Shown: one piece after another, positions 1-6,696 of the stretch
Numbering within the stretch: the first letter of the stretch is position 1
Layout of the letters: every line of letters begins with the position of its first letter
From: Propionibacteriaceae bacterium
GTDB taxonomy: Bacteria > Actinomycetota > Actinomycetes > Propionibacteriales > Propionibacteriaceae
DNA length: 17,785 bases
Reading direction: 5' to 3'
Assembly: GCA_021323255.1 (NCBI GenBank)
Contig: JAJTCL010000011.1
Coordinates: forward strand, 1 to 17,785
The notes under the pieces: generated by a model
What the model was told of the DNA's origin: nothing
What the model saw: only the letters and a program-made list of their open reading frames with translations
Database searches by the model: none
Made by a program: the position numbers and the translations under genes

Positions 1-80
1 GCTCCCCGGGTAGGAGTCGAACCTACGTCGCTAGTCCTGATTCAAAGTCAGGCGGGCCCTGCCGACAGACCAACCGGGGA
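1..80 (-). tRNA. tRNA-Gln (anticodon TTG)
   Basis: Read on the minus strand, 80-74 (TCCCCGG) and 9-3 (CCGGGGA) form a perfect 7-bp acceptor stem. The discriminator at position 2 is G, as usual for glutamine tRNAs, and the first C of a possible encoded CCA lies at position 1. The D arm is GGTC/GGCC around a loop containing GG. The anticodon arm is CCTGA/TCAGG around CTTTGAA, with anticodon TTG at 45-43 reading CAA. The T arm is GTAGG/CCTAC around TTCGACT. Two details are slightly unusual: two bases rather than one join the D and anticodon stems, and the variable region is nine bases. The gene may continue to CCA beyond the window edge. Confidence 0.88.
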
Positions 81-249
81 ATGTGGGGCCCGGCCAATCC
101 TCGCATCCGTAGCGCGCTTGCGGGCTGCCCGCTTCGAATCGAGGTCGCTTCACCCCACACCTGACCAACCTGAGATCGGCCAGAGCCAAGCGTACGCATC
201 GCCTTGTCACGGCTGCATCCCGGCTCAGGCGTGGGCACCCGCCGTCCTT

Positions 250-279
250 TTGCCACCCGCAGGCATCCTCGCGTACAGT
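250..279 (+). promoter_or_regulatory. Putative promoter of the MFS transporter gene
   Basis: A -35-like TTGCCA at 250-255 is followed after 18 bases by a -10-like TACAGT at 274-279. Transcription would begin near 286, leaving a leader of about 30 bases before the ATG at 316. The rest of 81-249 shows no gene and no other convincing signal. Confidence 0.45.
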
Positions 280-315
280 AGTGGCTTCGCTTCTAAATCG
301 ATACAGAAACGGCGC

Positions 316-1518
316 ATGACCACCTCTGCACTTGTCGTCAACCAGCTTTCAACCCGGCTCGCCGCTATCGCGGTGACGTTGCTCTTCGTCGTCAATGGCC
401 TCGTGATTGGCGGTTTCGGCGGCTCGCTTCCCTCACTCCGTGACAAGCTCGGCCTGGACGCCACCCAGATTGCGATCATGCTCTTTTGTGCCGGAGTGGC
501 GGCCATCCTCTCGATGCAGATCGGCGGCCGTGTTGCAGACGCGATCGGCGCTCGTGAGGTCAGCTTGGCGGCTCTGCCCCTCCTCATCATTGGGATGATC
601 ACAATCGGGCTCGCTCCGACCTACCCGATTGCCATCGTCGGTGCCATGGTGATCGGGCTGGGCAATGGGGCCATGGATGTTGCGATGAACGCGATCGGTG
701 TCCAAGTTGAGGCAGCGCGACAACGGCCGATCATGAGTTTCTTCCACGCCTTCTGGTCAATCGGCACATTCATCGGGGCAGGAGCGATTCTGCTGCTCGC
801 GACCGTGCTTGGGCTGAAGGGTGGTGAGATCGTCACGCCGCTGGCCGTCTCACTCGCGGCGGTATCACTCATCGCCTTCGGCATTCTGCTCAAGATCACG
901 CCCAAGGCGGCGGTTGTGCGTCACACCGTCGACGGCGCACGGACTCGGATTCCTGCGGTCGCCTGGATTTTGGGTGTCATGGCCTTGGCGTTCGGTCTCT
1001 CCGAAGGCACGGCCATGGATTGGTCGTCGCTCCATGTCACCGATGTCGCCGGTGTCGATCCGACTACCGGCGCGCTTGGCTTGATCGCCGTGAGTGCCTT
1101 CATGGTCGTCATCCGGCTACTGGGTGACACATTGGTCGTCCGGTTTGGGCGGCGAAGGGTGGTTCGCTTCGGCGGACTCTGCGCCGCACTCGGCTATTTG
1201 ACGGTCACATTGGTGAGCAGCCTGCCGCTGCTAGTGGCGGGATGGGCCTTGGTCGGCTTTGGCGTCGGCATGATCGCACCACAGGTTTATGCCGTAGCGG
1301 GGCACATCGGCGGCGGCCGGGTGCTCGCAGTTGTGGTGACATTCGGCTACGCCGCGTTCTTGATCGGGCCGGCCGTGGTCGGTTTTCTGGTGGACAGGCT
1401 GGGGATCCAGCACGCGATGGCGGTGCCGGCGTTGCTCTGCGCCGGCATCATCGCACTGGCATTCACCATGCCGCGCGAGGACGTGGGGCTTGCGACCAGC
1501 ACTCGTGCACCCCAGTAA
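316..1518 (+). CDS. Major facilitator superfamily (MFS) transporter
   Basis: A 400-residue integral membrane protein of the size and hydrophobic pattern of 12-helix MFS carriers, which move small molecules across the cytoplasmic membrane by proton or sodium coupling. After helix 1 and the segment GGFGGSLPSLRDKLGLD, the loop after helix 2 (GGRVADAIGARE) matches the MFS motif A position. A second copy follows in the C-terminal half (LLGDTLVVRFGRRRVVRFG). The segment GNGAMDVAMNAIGVQVE and the overall pattern resemble YbjJ-like MFS proteins. The frame is open upstream to 118, but those 66 residues are not membrane-like and lie across the promoter at 250-279, so the ATG at 316 is chosen, although no strong ribosome site precedes it. 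A MarR regulator follows in the same direction 49 bases later, suggesting drug or aromatic-compound export. The substrate is unknown. Confidence 0.9.
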   Translation: MTTSALVVNQLSTRLAAIAVTLLFVVNGLVIGGFGGSLPSLRDKLGLDATQIAIMLFCAGVAAILSMQIGGRVADAIGAREVSLAALPLLIIGMITIGLAPTYPIAIVGAMVIGLGNGAMDVAMNAIGVQVEAARQRPIMSFFHAFWSIGTFIGAGAILLLATVLGLKGGEIVTPLAVSLAAVSLIAFGILLKITPKAAVVRHTVDGARTRIPAVAWILGVMALAFGLSEGTAMDWSSLHVTDVAGVDPTTGALGLIAVSAFMVVIRLLGDTLVVRFGRRRVVRFGGLCAALGYLTVTLVSSLPLLVAGWALVGFGVGMIAPQVYAVAGHIGGGRVLAVVVTFGYAAFLIGPAVVGFLVDRLGIQHAMAVPALLCAGIIALAFTMPREDVGLATSTRAPQ

Positions 1519-1555
1519 ATCTCGACGTCAAGACTCTTCACCATCCTTAAGCTTC

Positions 1556-1561
1556 TAGACT
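1556..1561 (+). promoter_or_regulatory. -10 element of a probable leaderless promoter for the MarR gene
   Basis: TAGACT fits the actinobacterial TANNNT -10 consensus. It ends six bases before the GTG at 1568, so transcription would begin at the start codon. No Shine-Dalgarno sequence precedes the GTG and no convincing -35 hexamer is seen, both consistent with a leaderless transcript. Confidence 0.5.
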
Positions 1562-1567
1562 CCGGGT

Positions 1568-2077
1568 GTGACCGGCCAGCCATCCCGGGACGAGGTCGAC
1601 ACCATCGTCGAGGCTTGGCGTCGCGAACGTCCGGACCTGGACGTTGCCCCCATGGAGGTGCTTTCCCGCATCAGCCGGTTGGCCCGCCACTTGGACCGCG
1701 TCCGAGCAAACGCGTTCACCGCACACGATCTGGAGTCTTGGGAGTTCGACGTGCTAGCGGCCCTGCGCCGCTCTGGTGCGCCGTACCGGCTCTCCCCCGG
1801 TCAGCTCCTGCGGGAAACCCTGGTCACCTCGGGAACGATGACCAACCGCGTTGACCGGCTCGCCGCGCGCGGCTTGGTCGCCCGGCAGGATCACCCTGAT
1901 GACCGGCGCGGTGTTCTGGTTCAGCTGACCGAGGCCGGCAAGGAGGCAGTCGACGCGGCATTGGCCGAGTTGCTGGCCGCCGAACGCGGGATCCTAGCCG
2001 GGTTGGAGGCTACCGAGCATGATCAACTCGCTCACAGCCTGCGACTGCTGCTCGCCCGGCACGGCGTGGATCGATGA
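1568..2077 (+). CDS. MarR-family transcriptional regulator
   Basis: A 169-residue winged helix-turn-helix protein, a usual length for the family with a somewhat extended N-terminus. Such proteins bind DNA as dimers and usually repress neighbouring efflux or catabolic genes until a phenolic or other small ligand binds. The recognition region is around SGTMTNRVDRLAARGLV (about residues 95-111). It is followed by the wing with the signature HPDDRRGVLVQLTEAGK and a C-terminal dimerisation helix. The GTG start is placed seven bases past a TAGACT element and is probably leaderless. The adjacent MFS gene upstream is the obvious candidate target. No clear inverted-repeat operator was identified in the 49-base gap. 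The gene converges on ispE with only 16 bases between stop codons. Confidence 0.93.
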   Translation: MTGQPSRDEVDTIVEAWRRERPDLDVAPMEVLSRISRLARHLDRVRANAFTAHDLESWEFDVLAALRRSGAPYRLSPGQLLRETLVTSGTMTNRVDRLAARGLVARQDHPDDRRGVLVQLTEAGKEAVDAALAELLAAERGILAGLEATEHDQLAHSLRLLLARHGVDR

Positions 2078-2093
2078 AGGGTGCTGCACCACC

Positions 2094-3023
2094 TCAGTTG
2101 ACGACGCGGGCTCCCGCGACCGGACCTGTGGCATGCCGGACTGCGCGACAGACCCCCTCGGCGCTGAGCGATACGGAAAGGTCGACCGCCGCGGACTCGC
2201 CGTCCACCAGGAAGGCACAAGTAGGACCCGATCCGGACACCAGAGCGCCCAGAGCGCCGTACTCGAGGCCAGCTTGCAGCACTGTACGCAATCGCGGCTG
2301 CAGGTCCAGCGCAACAGGCTCCAGATCATTGACAAGCGCCCGGCCAAGGCGCTTGGGATCCCCACTGCGTAGCGCATTCATCAGATCGGCGGGCACCTGC
2401 GGTGGTGCTGCGCGCGGTCTCAGCTCGTCATATCGTCGATAGACCGTGGCCGTCGACAGGCCGTGGTAGCCGAAGGCCAGCACCCAGTGGTACGTGCCTC
2501 GGGCCAGCGCCGGCGCCACCTCCTCGCCCCGGCCACTTCCCACCGCAGTGCCACCCAACAATGCGAAGGGCACGTCACTGCCGAGTTCAGCCGCCAGCGC
2601 ATGCAGCCCCTCGGGGGTGACGTCGAGATCCCACAAGACAGCGCACGCCAACAACGCGGCTGCGCCATTTGCGGAGCCGCCAGCCAGCCCCCCCGCCACC
2701 GGAATCGATTTCTTGATCGACAGCTTGGCACCGAGGGAGTCGTACGGCCCGTGCCTGCGCGCCAGCAGCTTGGCGGCGCGCACCGCGAGGTTGGAGTCAT
2801 CGAGCGGTACCTGATCGGCACCTTCGCCGCTGACCACGACCTCGAACTCATCCGGATCGGCCCAGGCGGCGTGCACCTCGTCGTAGACGGAAACCGCCTG
2901 ATACACCGTGGCCAGCGGATGGTATCCATCAGCACGAGGAGCACCCACCTTGAGGGCGAGGTTGATCTTGGCCGGGACTCGCACGCGTACGCCAGCAGGG
3001 ACCGGCGGCGGAGATGAGGCCAT
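2094..3023 (-). CDS. ispE: 4-diphosphocytidyl-2-C-methyl-D-erythritol kinase
   Basis: A GHMP-superfamily kinase of 309 residues, typical for IspE, which phosphorylates the 2-hydroxyl of 4-diphosphocytidyl-2-C-methylerythritol with ATP in the cytoplasmic MEP isoprenoid pathway. The N-terminal segment VRVPAKINLALKV carries the conserved lysine and asparagine (K19, N21). The glycine-rich ATP loop is at 108-123 (PVAGGLAGGSANGAAA); its SAN replaces the SAD common in actinobacteria, but Escherichia coli IspE also has Asn there. The catalytic aspartate is D150 in ELGSDVPF. The C-terminal GHMP motif SGSGPTCAFL is present. It ends the rsmI-to-ispE run, 99 bases downstream of ksgA, an order conserved in actinomycetes. 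No strong ribosome site is visible upstream of the ATG. Confidence 0.96.
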   Translation of the reverse strand: MASSPPPVPAGVRVRVPAKINLALKVGAPRADGYHPLATVYQAVSVYDEVHAAWADPDEFEVVVSGEGADQVPLDDSNLAVRAAKLLARRHGPYDSLGAKLSIKKSIPVAGGLAGGSANGAAALLACAVLWDLDVTPEGLHALAAELGSDVPFALLGGTAVGSGRGEEVAPALARGTYHWVLAFGYHGLSTATVYRRYDELRPRAAPPQVPADLMNALRSGDPKRLGRALVNDLEPVALDLQPRLRTVLQAGLEYGALGALVSGSGPTCAFLVDGESAAVDLSVSLSAEGVCRAVRHATGPVAGARVVN

Positions 3024-3045
3024 GAATGCGAGGTTAGCTACACAC

Positions 3046-3089
3046 GGGGGCTCTGCCCCCGGACGCCCCCGCTGGGGCTCCGCCCCCAG
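3046..3089. repeat. Tandem pair of GC-rich hairpins between ksgA and ispE
   Basis: Two related inverted repeats lie in the 99-base ksgA-ispE gap. The first, 3046-3060, pairs GGGGGC with GCCCCC around a TCT loop. The second, 3072-3089, pairs CTGGGGC with GCCCC(C)AG around TCC, with one bulged C. A palindrome CCCCCGGGGG follows at 3091-3100. The shared core GGGGC-TCY-GCCCC is the type of intergenic hairpin repeat common in high-GC actinomycetes. It could stabilise RNA ends or attenuate readthrough from ksgA into ispE; no T-run is present for a classic terminator. Confidence 0.65.
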
Positions 3090-3122
3090 ACCCCCGGGGG
3101 CACTGGGCAGCCAGTCTCATGA

Positions 3123-3971
3123 CTACGCCTGGAAGATCTGCTCCGCGAGCCGGGTGAAGTCGGTCACGTCCAACGTCTCGCCGCGGGCTTGGGGATCCAG
3201 GCCGGCCGCTACTGCGGCAGCGCTGGCGGCAGTCGATGATCCCACCAGCCCGGCCAAGGCCGAGCGCAACATCTTGCGCCGCTGAGCGAATGCCGCATCG
3301 ATGACTGCGAACACCTGGTCACGGGTCGCTGTGGTCGCTGGCGGAAGGCGGCGGTTGATCGCCACCAGGCCAGATTCGACGTTCGGCACTGGCCAGAAGA
3401 CTGTCGGCGACACTATCCCGGCCTTGGTAGCTGTGGCGTACCAGGCGACTTTGACCGACGGCACACCATAGGTTTTCGATCCTGGACTGGCCGCCAGCCG
3501 GTCGGCCACTTCGGCCTGCACCAGAACCAGACCGTGGGTCCAACTGTGGAAAGTTGCCAGCAGGTGCAACAGGACCGGCACCGCGACGTTGTACGGAAGA
3601 TTGGCTACCACAGCGGTCGGCGGTTCCGGCAGGGCATCGACCTGCAATGCGTCGGCGTTGACCACCGTCAGCGCAGCCAAGCGTTCGGGCAGCCGCGCGC
3701 CGACCGTTTCAGGCAGCTGAGCGGCCAGTACGTCATCGATCTCGATCGCGATCACCCGGCGCGCGGCCTGCAATAGGCCGAGGGTCAGTGACCCCAGTCC
3801 CGGCCCAACCTCGAGGACGGTGTCGACCTCAGTCACCTGTGCTGCAGCGACGATCCTTCGTATGGTGTTGGCGTCGGTGACGAAGTTCTGCCCGCGCTGC
3901 TTGCTCGGCCGCAGTCCCAACTGGCTCGCCAGCTCGCGTACCGCGCTGGGATCGAGCAGCCCATCGGGCAC
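3123..3971 (-). CDS. rsmA: 16S rRNA (A1518/A1519-N6) dimethyltransferase RsmA/KsgA
   Basis: This 282-residue methyltransferase dimethylates two adjacent adenosines in the 3'-terminal helix of 16S rRNA using S-adenosylmethionine, a late step of small-subunit assembly; its loss gives kasugamycin resistance. The family signatures occur in order: KQRGQNFVTD (about 24-33), the SAM-binding loop EVGPGLGSLT (54-63), the acidic EIDD (77-80), NADAL, and the catalytic NLPYNV near residue 125. The C-terminal FAQRRKMLRSAL segment is also typical. The GTG start at 3971 lies four bases after the rpfB stop codon, indicating co-transcription and probable translational coupling. The rpfB-ksgA-ispE order is the conserved actinobacterial one. 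Confidence 0.96.
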   Translation of the reverse strand: MPDGLLDPSAVRELASQLGLRPSKQRGQNFVTDANTIRRIVAAAQVTEVDTVLEVGPGLGSLTLGLLQAARRVIAIEIDDVLAAQLPETVGARLPERLAALTVVNADALQVDALPEPPTAVVANLPYNVAVPVLLHLLATFHSWTHGLVLVQAEVADRLAASPGSKTYGVPSVKVAWYATATKAGIVSPTVFWPVPNVESGLVAINRRLPPATTATRDQVFAVIDAAFAQRRKMLRSALAGLVGSSTAASAAAVAAGLDPQARGETLDVTDFTRLAEQIFQA

Positions 3972-3975
3972 CGGG

Positions 3976-5103
3976 CTAACGCAACCCCAGCTTCGACGAA
4001 CACGCCGGCCAGGAACCCCAACCCGCGGCGGCCTGGAGCTTCTTGGCTATGCGAATCTGCTCTTCGCGGCTGGCCTGGTGCGGGTAGCCGTCACCCCCGT
4101 AGGCGCGCCATGTGCTCAGGCTGAACTGCAGACCGCCGTAGTAGCCATTGCCGGTGTTGATCGACCAGTTGCCACCGGATTCGCATTGTGCAAGCCTGTC
4201 CCAGACACTGCCCGACGGCGTGCTCGAGGAGCTGGAGCCCGAGCTGGACCCACTGCTCTTCTTCCTCACCGTCGCCGTCTTGGTGCCGACCAGGATGACT
4301 TCAGTTACCGGCTTCTTGAGCAACTTAGATTTGATCTTGGTGCGCCGGACGAGTTCCCCGTTGTGCCGGACTAGTTTGTAGGTCACTGCGCGGACGCCGC
4401 TGACACCCTCCCTGTCGATCTTGGTGACACCCTTGTTCAACGTGCTCGTCTTCTTGCGCGTGGTGTCGTGGTCCACCTTGACCTTTTTGGTCTTGGTCTT
4501 GATGTCGACGCGGGTGAAGGTGAACTTTGCGCCGTCGACCAGGCGGGCATTCGGACTGGCGCTCAACTTGTCGTCATGGTCGACCGTGATCTTGGCTTCG
4601 GCCAAGGCATCGTCGAGTGTCTGGCCGGTGGTGCTGACCGTACGCTTCTTGCCGGCATCAACGATGACGACCGTCTTTTCTGTGGCAATGAGGATGGCCA
4701 GGCCTTGGCGGCCGATGCTCGAGCTGCGGCTCGTTGACAGCTCGGCGCCGGTGAGGTCGACGGTGAGGGCAGTGAGGGCCTCATCGACGGTTGTTGCGGT
4801 GGTCCAGATGGTCTGCTCGACACCATCAATAGTGAAGGTGACTTCCCGCCCGAACTTGACGGCGACCCGAGTGCCGTCTGCTACTTCCGCCTCGAGGCTT
4901 GGAGCCACTACATCGTGGGTGTTGACGTCGATGCCCTCACTCTTCAGCAGAGCGCCCACGGTGTCGGCGCTGGTGCGCACCTGACTGGTCTGCCCGTCAA
5001 CTGAAAGGGTCACGGATTTGTTGAGATTCGCGTAGCCGAAGGTTGTTCCAGCCAAGGCGATCGTGGTCGCTCCAGCGGCAACCACAGGGATGATCTTCCG
5101 CAC
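3976..5103 (-). CDS. rpfB: Resuscitation-promoting factor RpfB (DUF348-G5-transglycosylase)
   Basis: A secreted 375-residue muralytic enzyme that cleaves peptidoglycan and promotes regrowth of dormant actinomycete cells. A signal or anchor segment spans about 1-25 with no lipobox cysteine. Three DUF348 modules follow (roughly 31-72, 87-128, 143-185), then a lysine-rich G5 domain (about 195-277), a serine-rich linker (about 283-296), and the Rpf lysozyme-like domain (299-375). The catalytic glutamate is E308 in AQCESGGNW. C307 and C368 are placed to form the usual disulphide, and GNGYYGGLQFSLSTW is the family signature. The GTG start at 5103 has GGGGGA seven bases upstream. The gene has its own promoter at 5183-5188 with a leader hairpin, and is followed four bases later by ksgA. 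Confidence 0.96.
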   Translation of the reverse strand: MRKIIPVVAAGATTIALAGTTFGYANLNKSVTLSVDGQTSQVRTSADTVGALLKSEGIDVNTHDVVAPSLEAEVADGTRVAVKFGREVTFTIDGVEQTIWTTATTVDEALTALTVDLTGAELSTSRSSSIGRQGLAILIATEKTVVIVDAGKKRTVSTTGQTLDDALAEAKITVDHDDKLSASPNARLVDGAKFTFTRVDIKTKTKKVKVDHDTTRKKTSTLNKGVTKIDREGVSGVRAVTYKLVRHNGELVRRTKIKSKLLKKPVTEVILVGTKTATVRKKSSGSSSGSSSSSTPSGSVWDRLAQCESGGNWSINTGNGYYGGLQFSLSTWRAYGGDGYPHQASREEQIRIAKKLQAAAGWGSWPACSSKLGLR

Positions 5104-5119
5104 AACATTCCCCCGAGAT

Positions 5120-5141
5120 GGTCCGGTCGGTGATCTGGACC
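5120..5141 (-). promoter_or_regulatory. Possible hairpin in the rpfB leader
   Basis: On the transcribed strand GGTCC (5141-5137) can pair with GGACC (5124-5120) across a 12-base loop. The hairpin ends 16 bases before the rpfB start and just ahead of its GGGGGA ribosome site. In Mycobacterium tuberculosis rpfB has a regulated leader, and in Streptomyces rpf genes may carry c-di-AMP riboswitches. This leader (about 73 bases) is too short for a full ydaO/c-di-AMP riboswitch, so only a simple structure is suggested. Confidence 0.3.
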
Positions 5142-5182
5142 TGGTGTGTTTGCGGGCCGGTGTCAGCCCAAGTTGTCACGAA

Positions 5183-5188
5183 ATCATA
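5183..5188 (-). promoter_or_regulatory. -10 element of the rpfB promoter
   Basis: The minus strand reads TATGAT at 5188-5183, one base from the consensus TATAAT, in the 135-base gap between the nitroreductase gene and rpfB. Transcription would begin near 5176, giving a leader of about 73 bases. The best -35 candidate is a weak TTCGAC at 5213-5208 with 19-base spacing. This implies rpfB can be transcribed separately from the upstream rsmI-tatD genes. Confidence 0.5.
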
Positions 5189-5238
5189 ACGGAGTAACAC
5201 CCATTCCGTCGAAATTTGAGACCCGAACGGCCGCTGGC

Positions 5239-5832
5239 CTACCAGGCGCCGCGGTGAATGACCTCAGGTTGAGATTTCCGTGCCCGGTGGGTCGGCGACC
5301 CCATAGCGGGCGCCGGAGCTGGGTACCCGAGGCTGATCACGCCGACGCTCAGCTGGCTCGATGGCACGCCGAACGCTTCACGTATGGCCGGGATCCGATC
5401 AGCAGGGATGCCAAAGAAGCAGGCGCCGAGGTCGTGGTCGACCGCGGACAGCAGTGCGGCCATGGATGCCATTCCGGCGTCGACAAACCAGTATGGTGCG
5501 GACCATCGCGCCGGATCGCGATCGGTCCAGCCTTTGTCAACCTCGGCGTAGCGATCGAGGTAGGCCTCTTCGCTGGTCCAGACAGTGATCAGGACCGGCG
5601 CGGTACGCATGCCCCGAAGCCAGCGGCTGTCGTCATCAGCGGCGATGCGCCAGAAGGTTTCGCGCTCAGTGGCCATGCTCAGCACCAAGAGCGAGACACC
5701 CTGGGTGAACCCGGCGGAGGGGGCACGCCGCGCCGCTTGCAGGATGGCTTCGAGCGCGTCGGCTGGCACAGACCGAGTTGCGTCGTAGCAGCGGATCATG
5801 CGGCGCCGGCGTAACACCTCCGCGAACTGCAT
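5239..5832 (-). CDS. Nitroreductase-family FMN-dependent oxidoreductase
   Basis: A 197-residue protein of the nitroreductase fold, which binds FMN at a dimer interface and reduces nitro, quinone or related compounds with NAD(P)H. The N-terminal RRRRMIRCYD supplies the arginines that usually contact the FMN phosphate. AARRAPSAGFTQG (about 34-46) is the conserved second flavin-contact segment, and the C-terminal SVGVISLGYPAP matches the family's terminal GYP motif. The ATG lies three bases after the tatD stop, so it is almost certainly co-transcribed with tatD. It sits between tatD and rpfB, which are neighbours in Mycobacterium, so it appears to be a lineage-specific insertion into a conserved cluster. 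The specific substrate is not recognisable. Confidence 0.88.
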   Translation of the reverse strand: MQFAEVLRRRRMIRCYDATRSVPADALEAILQAARRAPSAGFTQGVSLLVLSMATERETFWRIAADDDSRWLRGMRTAPVLITVWTSEEAYLDRYAEVDKGWTDRDPARWSAPYWFVDAGMASMAALLSAVDHDLGACFFGIPADRIPAIREAFGVPSSQLSVGVISLGYPAPAPAMGSPTHRARKSQPEVIHRGAW

Positions 5833-5835
5833 CGG

Positions 5836-6660
5836 TTACCAACTCCCGCCGAAGGCGACATCCGCATTGTCGCTGAGCGCCCGGCACATACGCTCCAGCT
5901 CGACGCCACGGGTGGTAGCAAGGAAGCGGGCCGTGTGCGGGATGAGATAAGACGCGTTCGGCCTGCCTCGCAGCGGCATCGGGGTGAGGTAGGGCGCGTC
6001 GGTCTCCACGAGCACCCGATCCAAAGGCGCTACGGCCAATGCAGCCCGAAGCTGATCATTGGCCTTGAACGTGACGGTGCCAGCAAAGGAAAGGTGAGCC
6101 CCGCGATCCAGGCAGGCTCGGGCGAACTGATCATCGCCGGAGAAGCAGTGCATCACCACCCGCGCGGGCCAGCCCTCGGCATCGAGCACATCAAGAATGT
6201 CGTGGTGGGCCTCGCGATCATGGACGATGAGGGTCCTGCCAAAGGCGTGGGCGAGAGCGATGTGCGCGGCAAATGCATCCCGCTGCACTGCTCGACTGGC
6301 AGCATCGGTTGTCCTGAAATAGTCCAGTCCGGTCTCTCCAACTGCCCTGACGCGCGGATGTTGGGCCAACGCCTCCACCAACTCGAGGCCTGATAGCAGC
6401 TCAGGGCCCATCCGGGCGGCATCGTTCGGGTGGATCGCGACACCGGCGATCACTGATGGCCAGCGCTCAGCAGCCTGGACTGCCCAGCGGCAACCTTCGG
6501 GATCACAGCCAATCTGCACGATTCTGGTGACGCCGACCTCAGCGGCCAGGCGGACGGCCTCTTCGGGGTCGAGACCAGATTGGGTGTGGGTGGAGTCGAG
6601 GTGACAATGCGAGTCCACTACAGGTGCCGGCAGCGGTTCAGGCAGGTCAGGCAGCTCCAC
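5836..6660 (-). CDS. tatD: TatD-family metal-dependent hydrolase (deoxyribonuclease)
   Basis: A 274-residue TIM-barrel amidohydrolase-type nuclease; family members remove nucleotides from DNA or RNA ends and act in repair and nucleic-acid turnover. All metal-site signatures are visible: the pair H18/H20 in VDSHCHLD, E109 in GETGLDY, H147 in LIVHDREAH, H171 in VMHCFSG and D221 in VETDAPYL. The start is GTG at 6660, 36 bases after the rsmI stop. In mycobacteria a methionyl-tRNA synthetase gene lies just upstream of tatD; here rsmI directly precedes it. The downstream nitroreductase gene begins three bases after this stop. Confidence 0.95.
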   Translation of the reverse strand: MELPDLPEPLPAPVVDSHCHLDSTHTQSGLDPEEAVRLAAEVGVTRIVQIGCDPEGCRWAVQAAERWPSVIAGVAIHPNDAARMGPELLSGLELVEALAQHPRVRAVGETGLDYFRTTDAASRAVQRDAFAAHIALAHAFGRTLIVHDREAHHDILDVLDAEGWPARVVMHCFSGDDQFARACLDRGAHLSFAGTVTFKANDQLRAALAVAPLDRVLVETDAPYLTPMPLRGRPNASYLIPHTARFLATTRGVELERMCRALSDNADVAFGGSW

Positions 6661-6696
6661 GCGCCAACTGTTGCATCCCCTGGTTCTGCATCATCA

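Noticed and set aside
118..315. N-terminal extension of the MFS transporter
   Set aside because: The 66 extra residues are rich in Ser, Pro and Gln, not membrane-like, and the promoter at 250-279 lies inside them.
2078..2093. GGTGCTGCACC inverted repeat between marR and ispE as a terminator
   Set aside because: The symmetric arms leave only a one-base loop, or a three-base stem if opened, too weak to call.
5104..5176. c-di-AMP (ydaO) riboswitch upstream of rpfB
   Set aside because: The leader is about 73 bases, too short for that class, and no recognisable conserved elements were seen.
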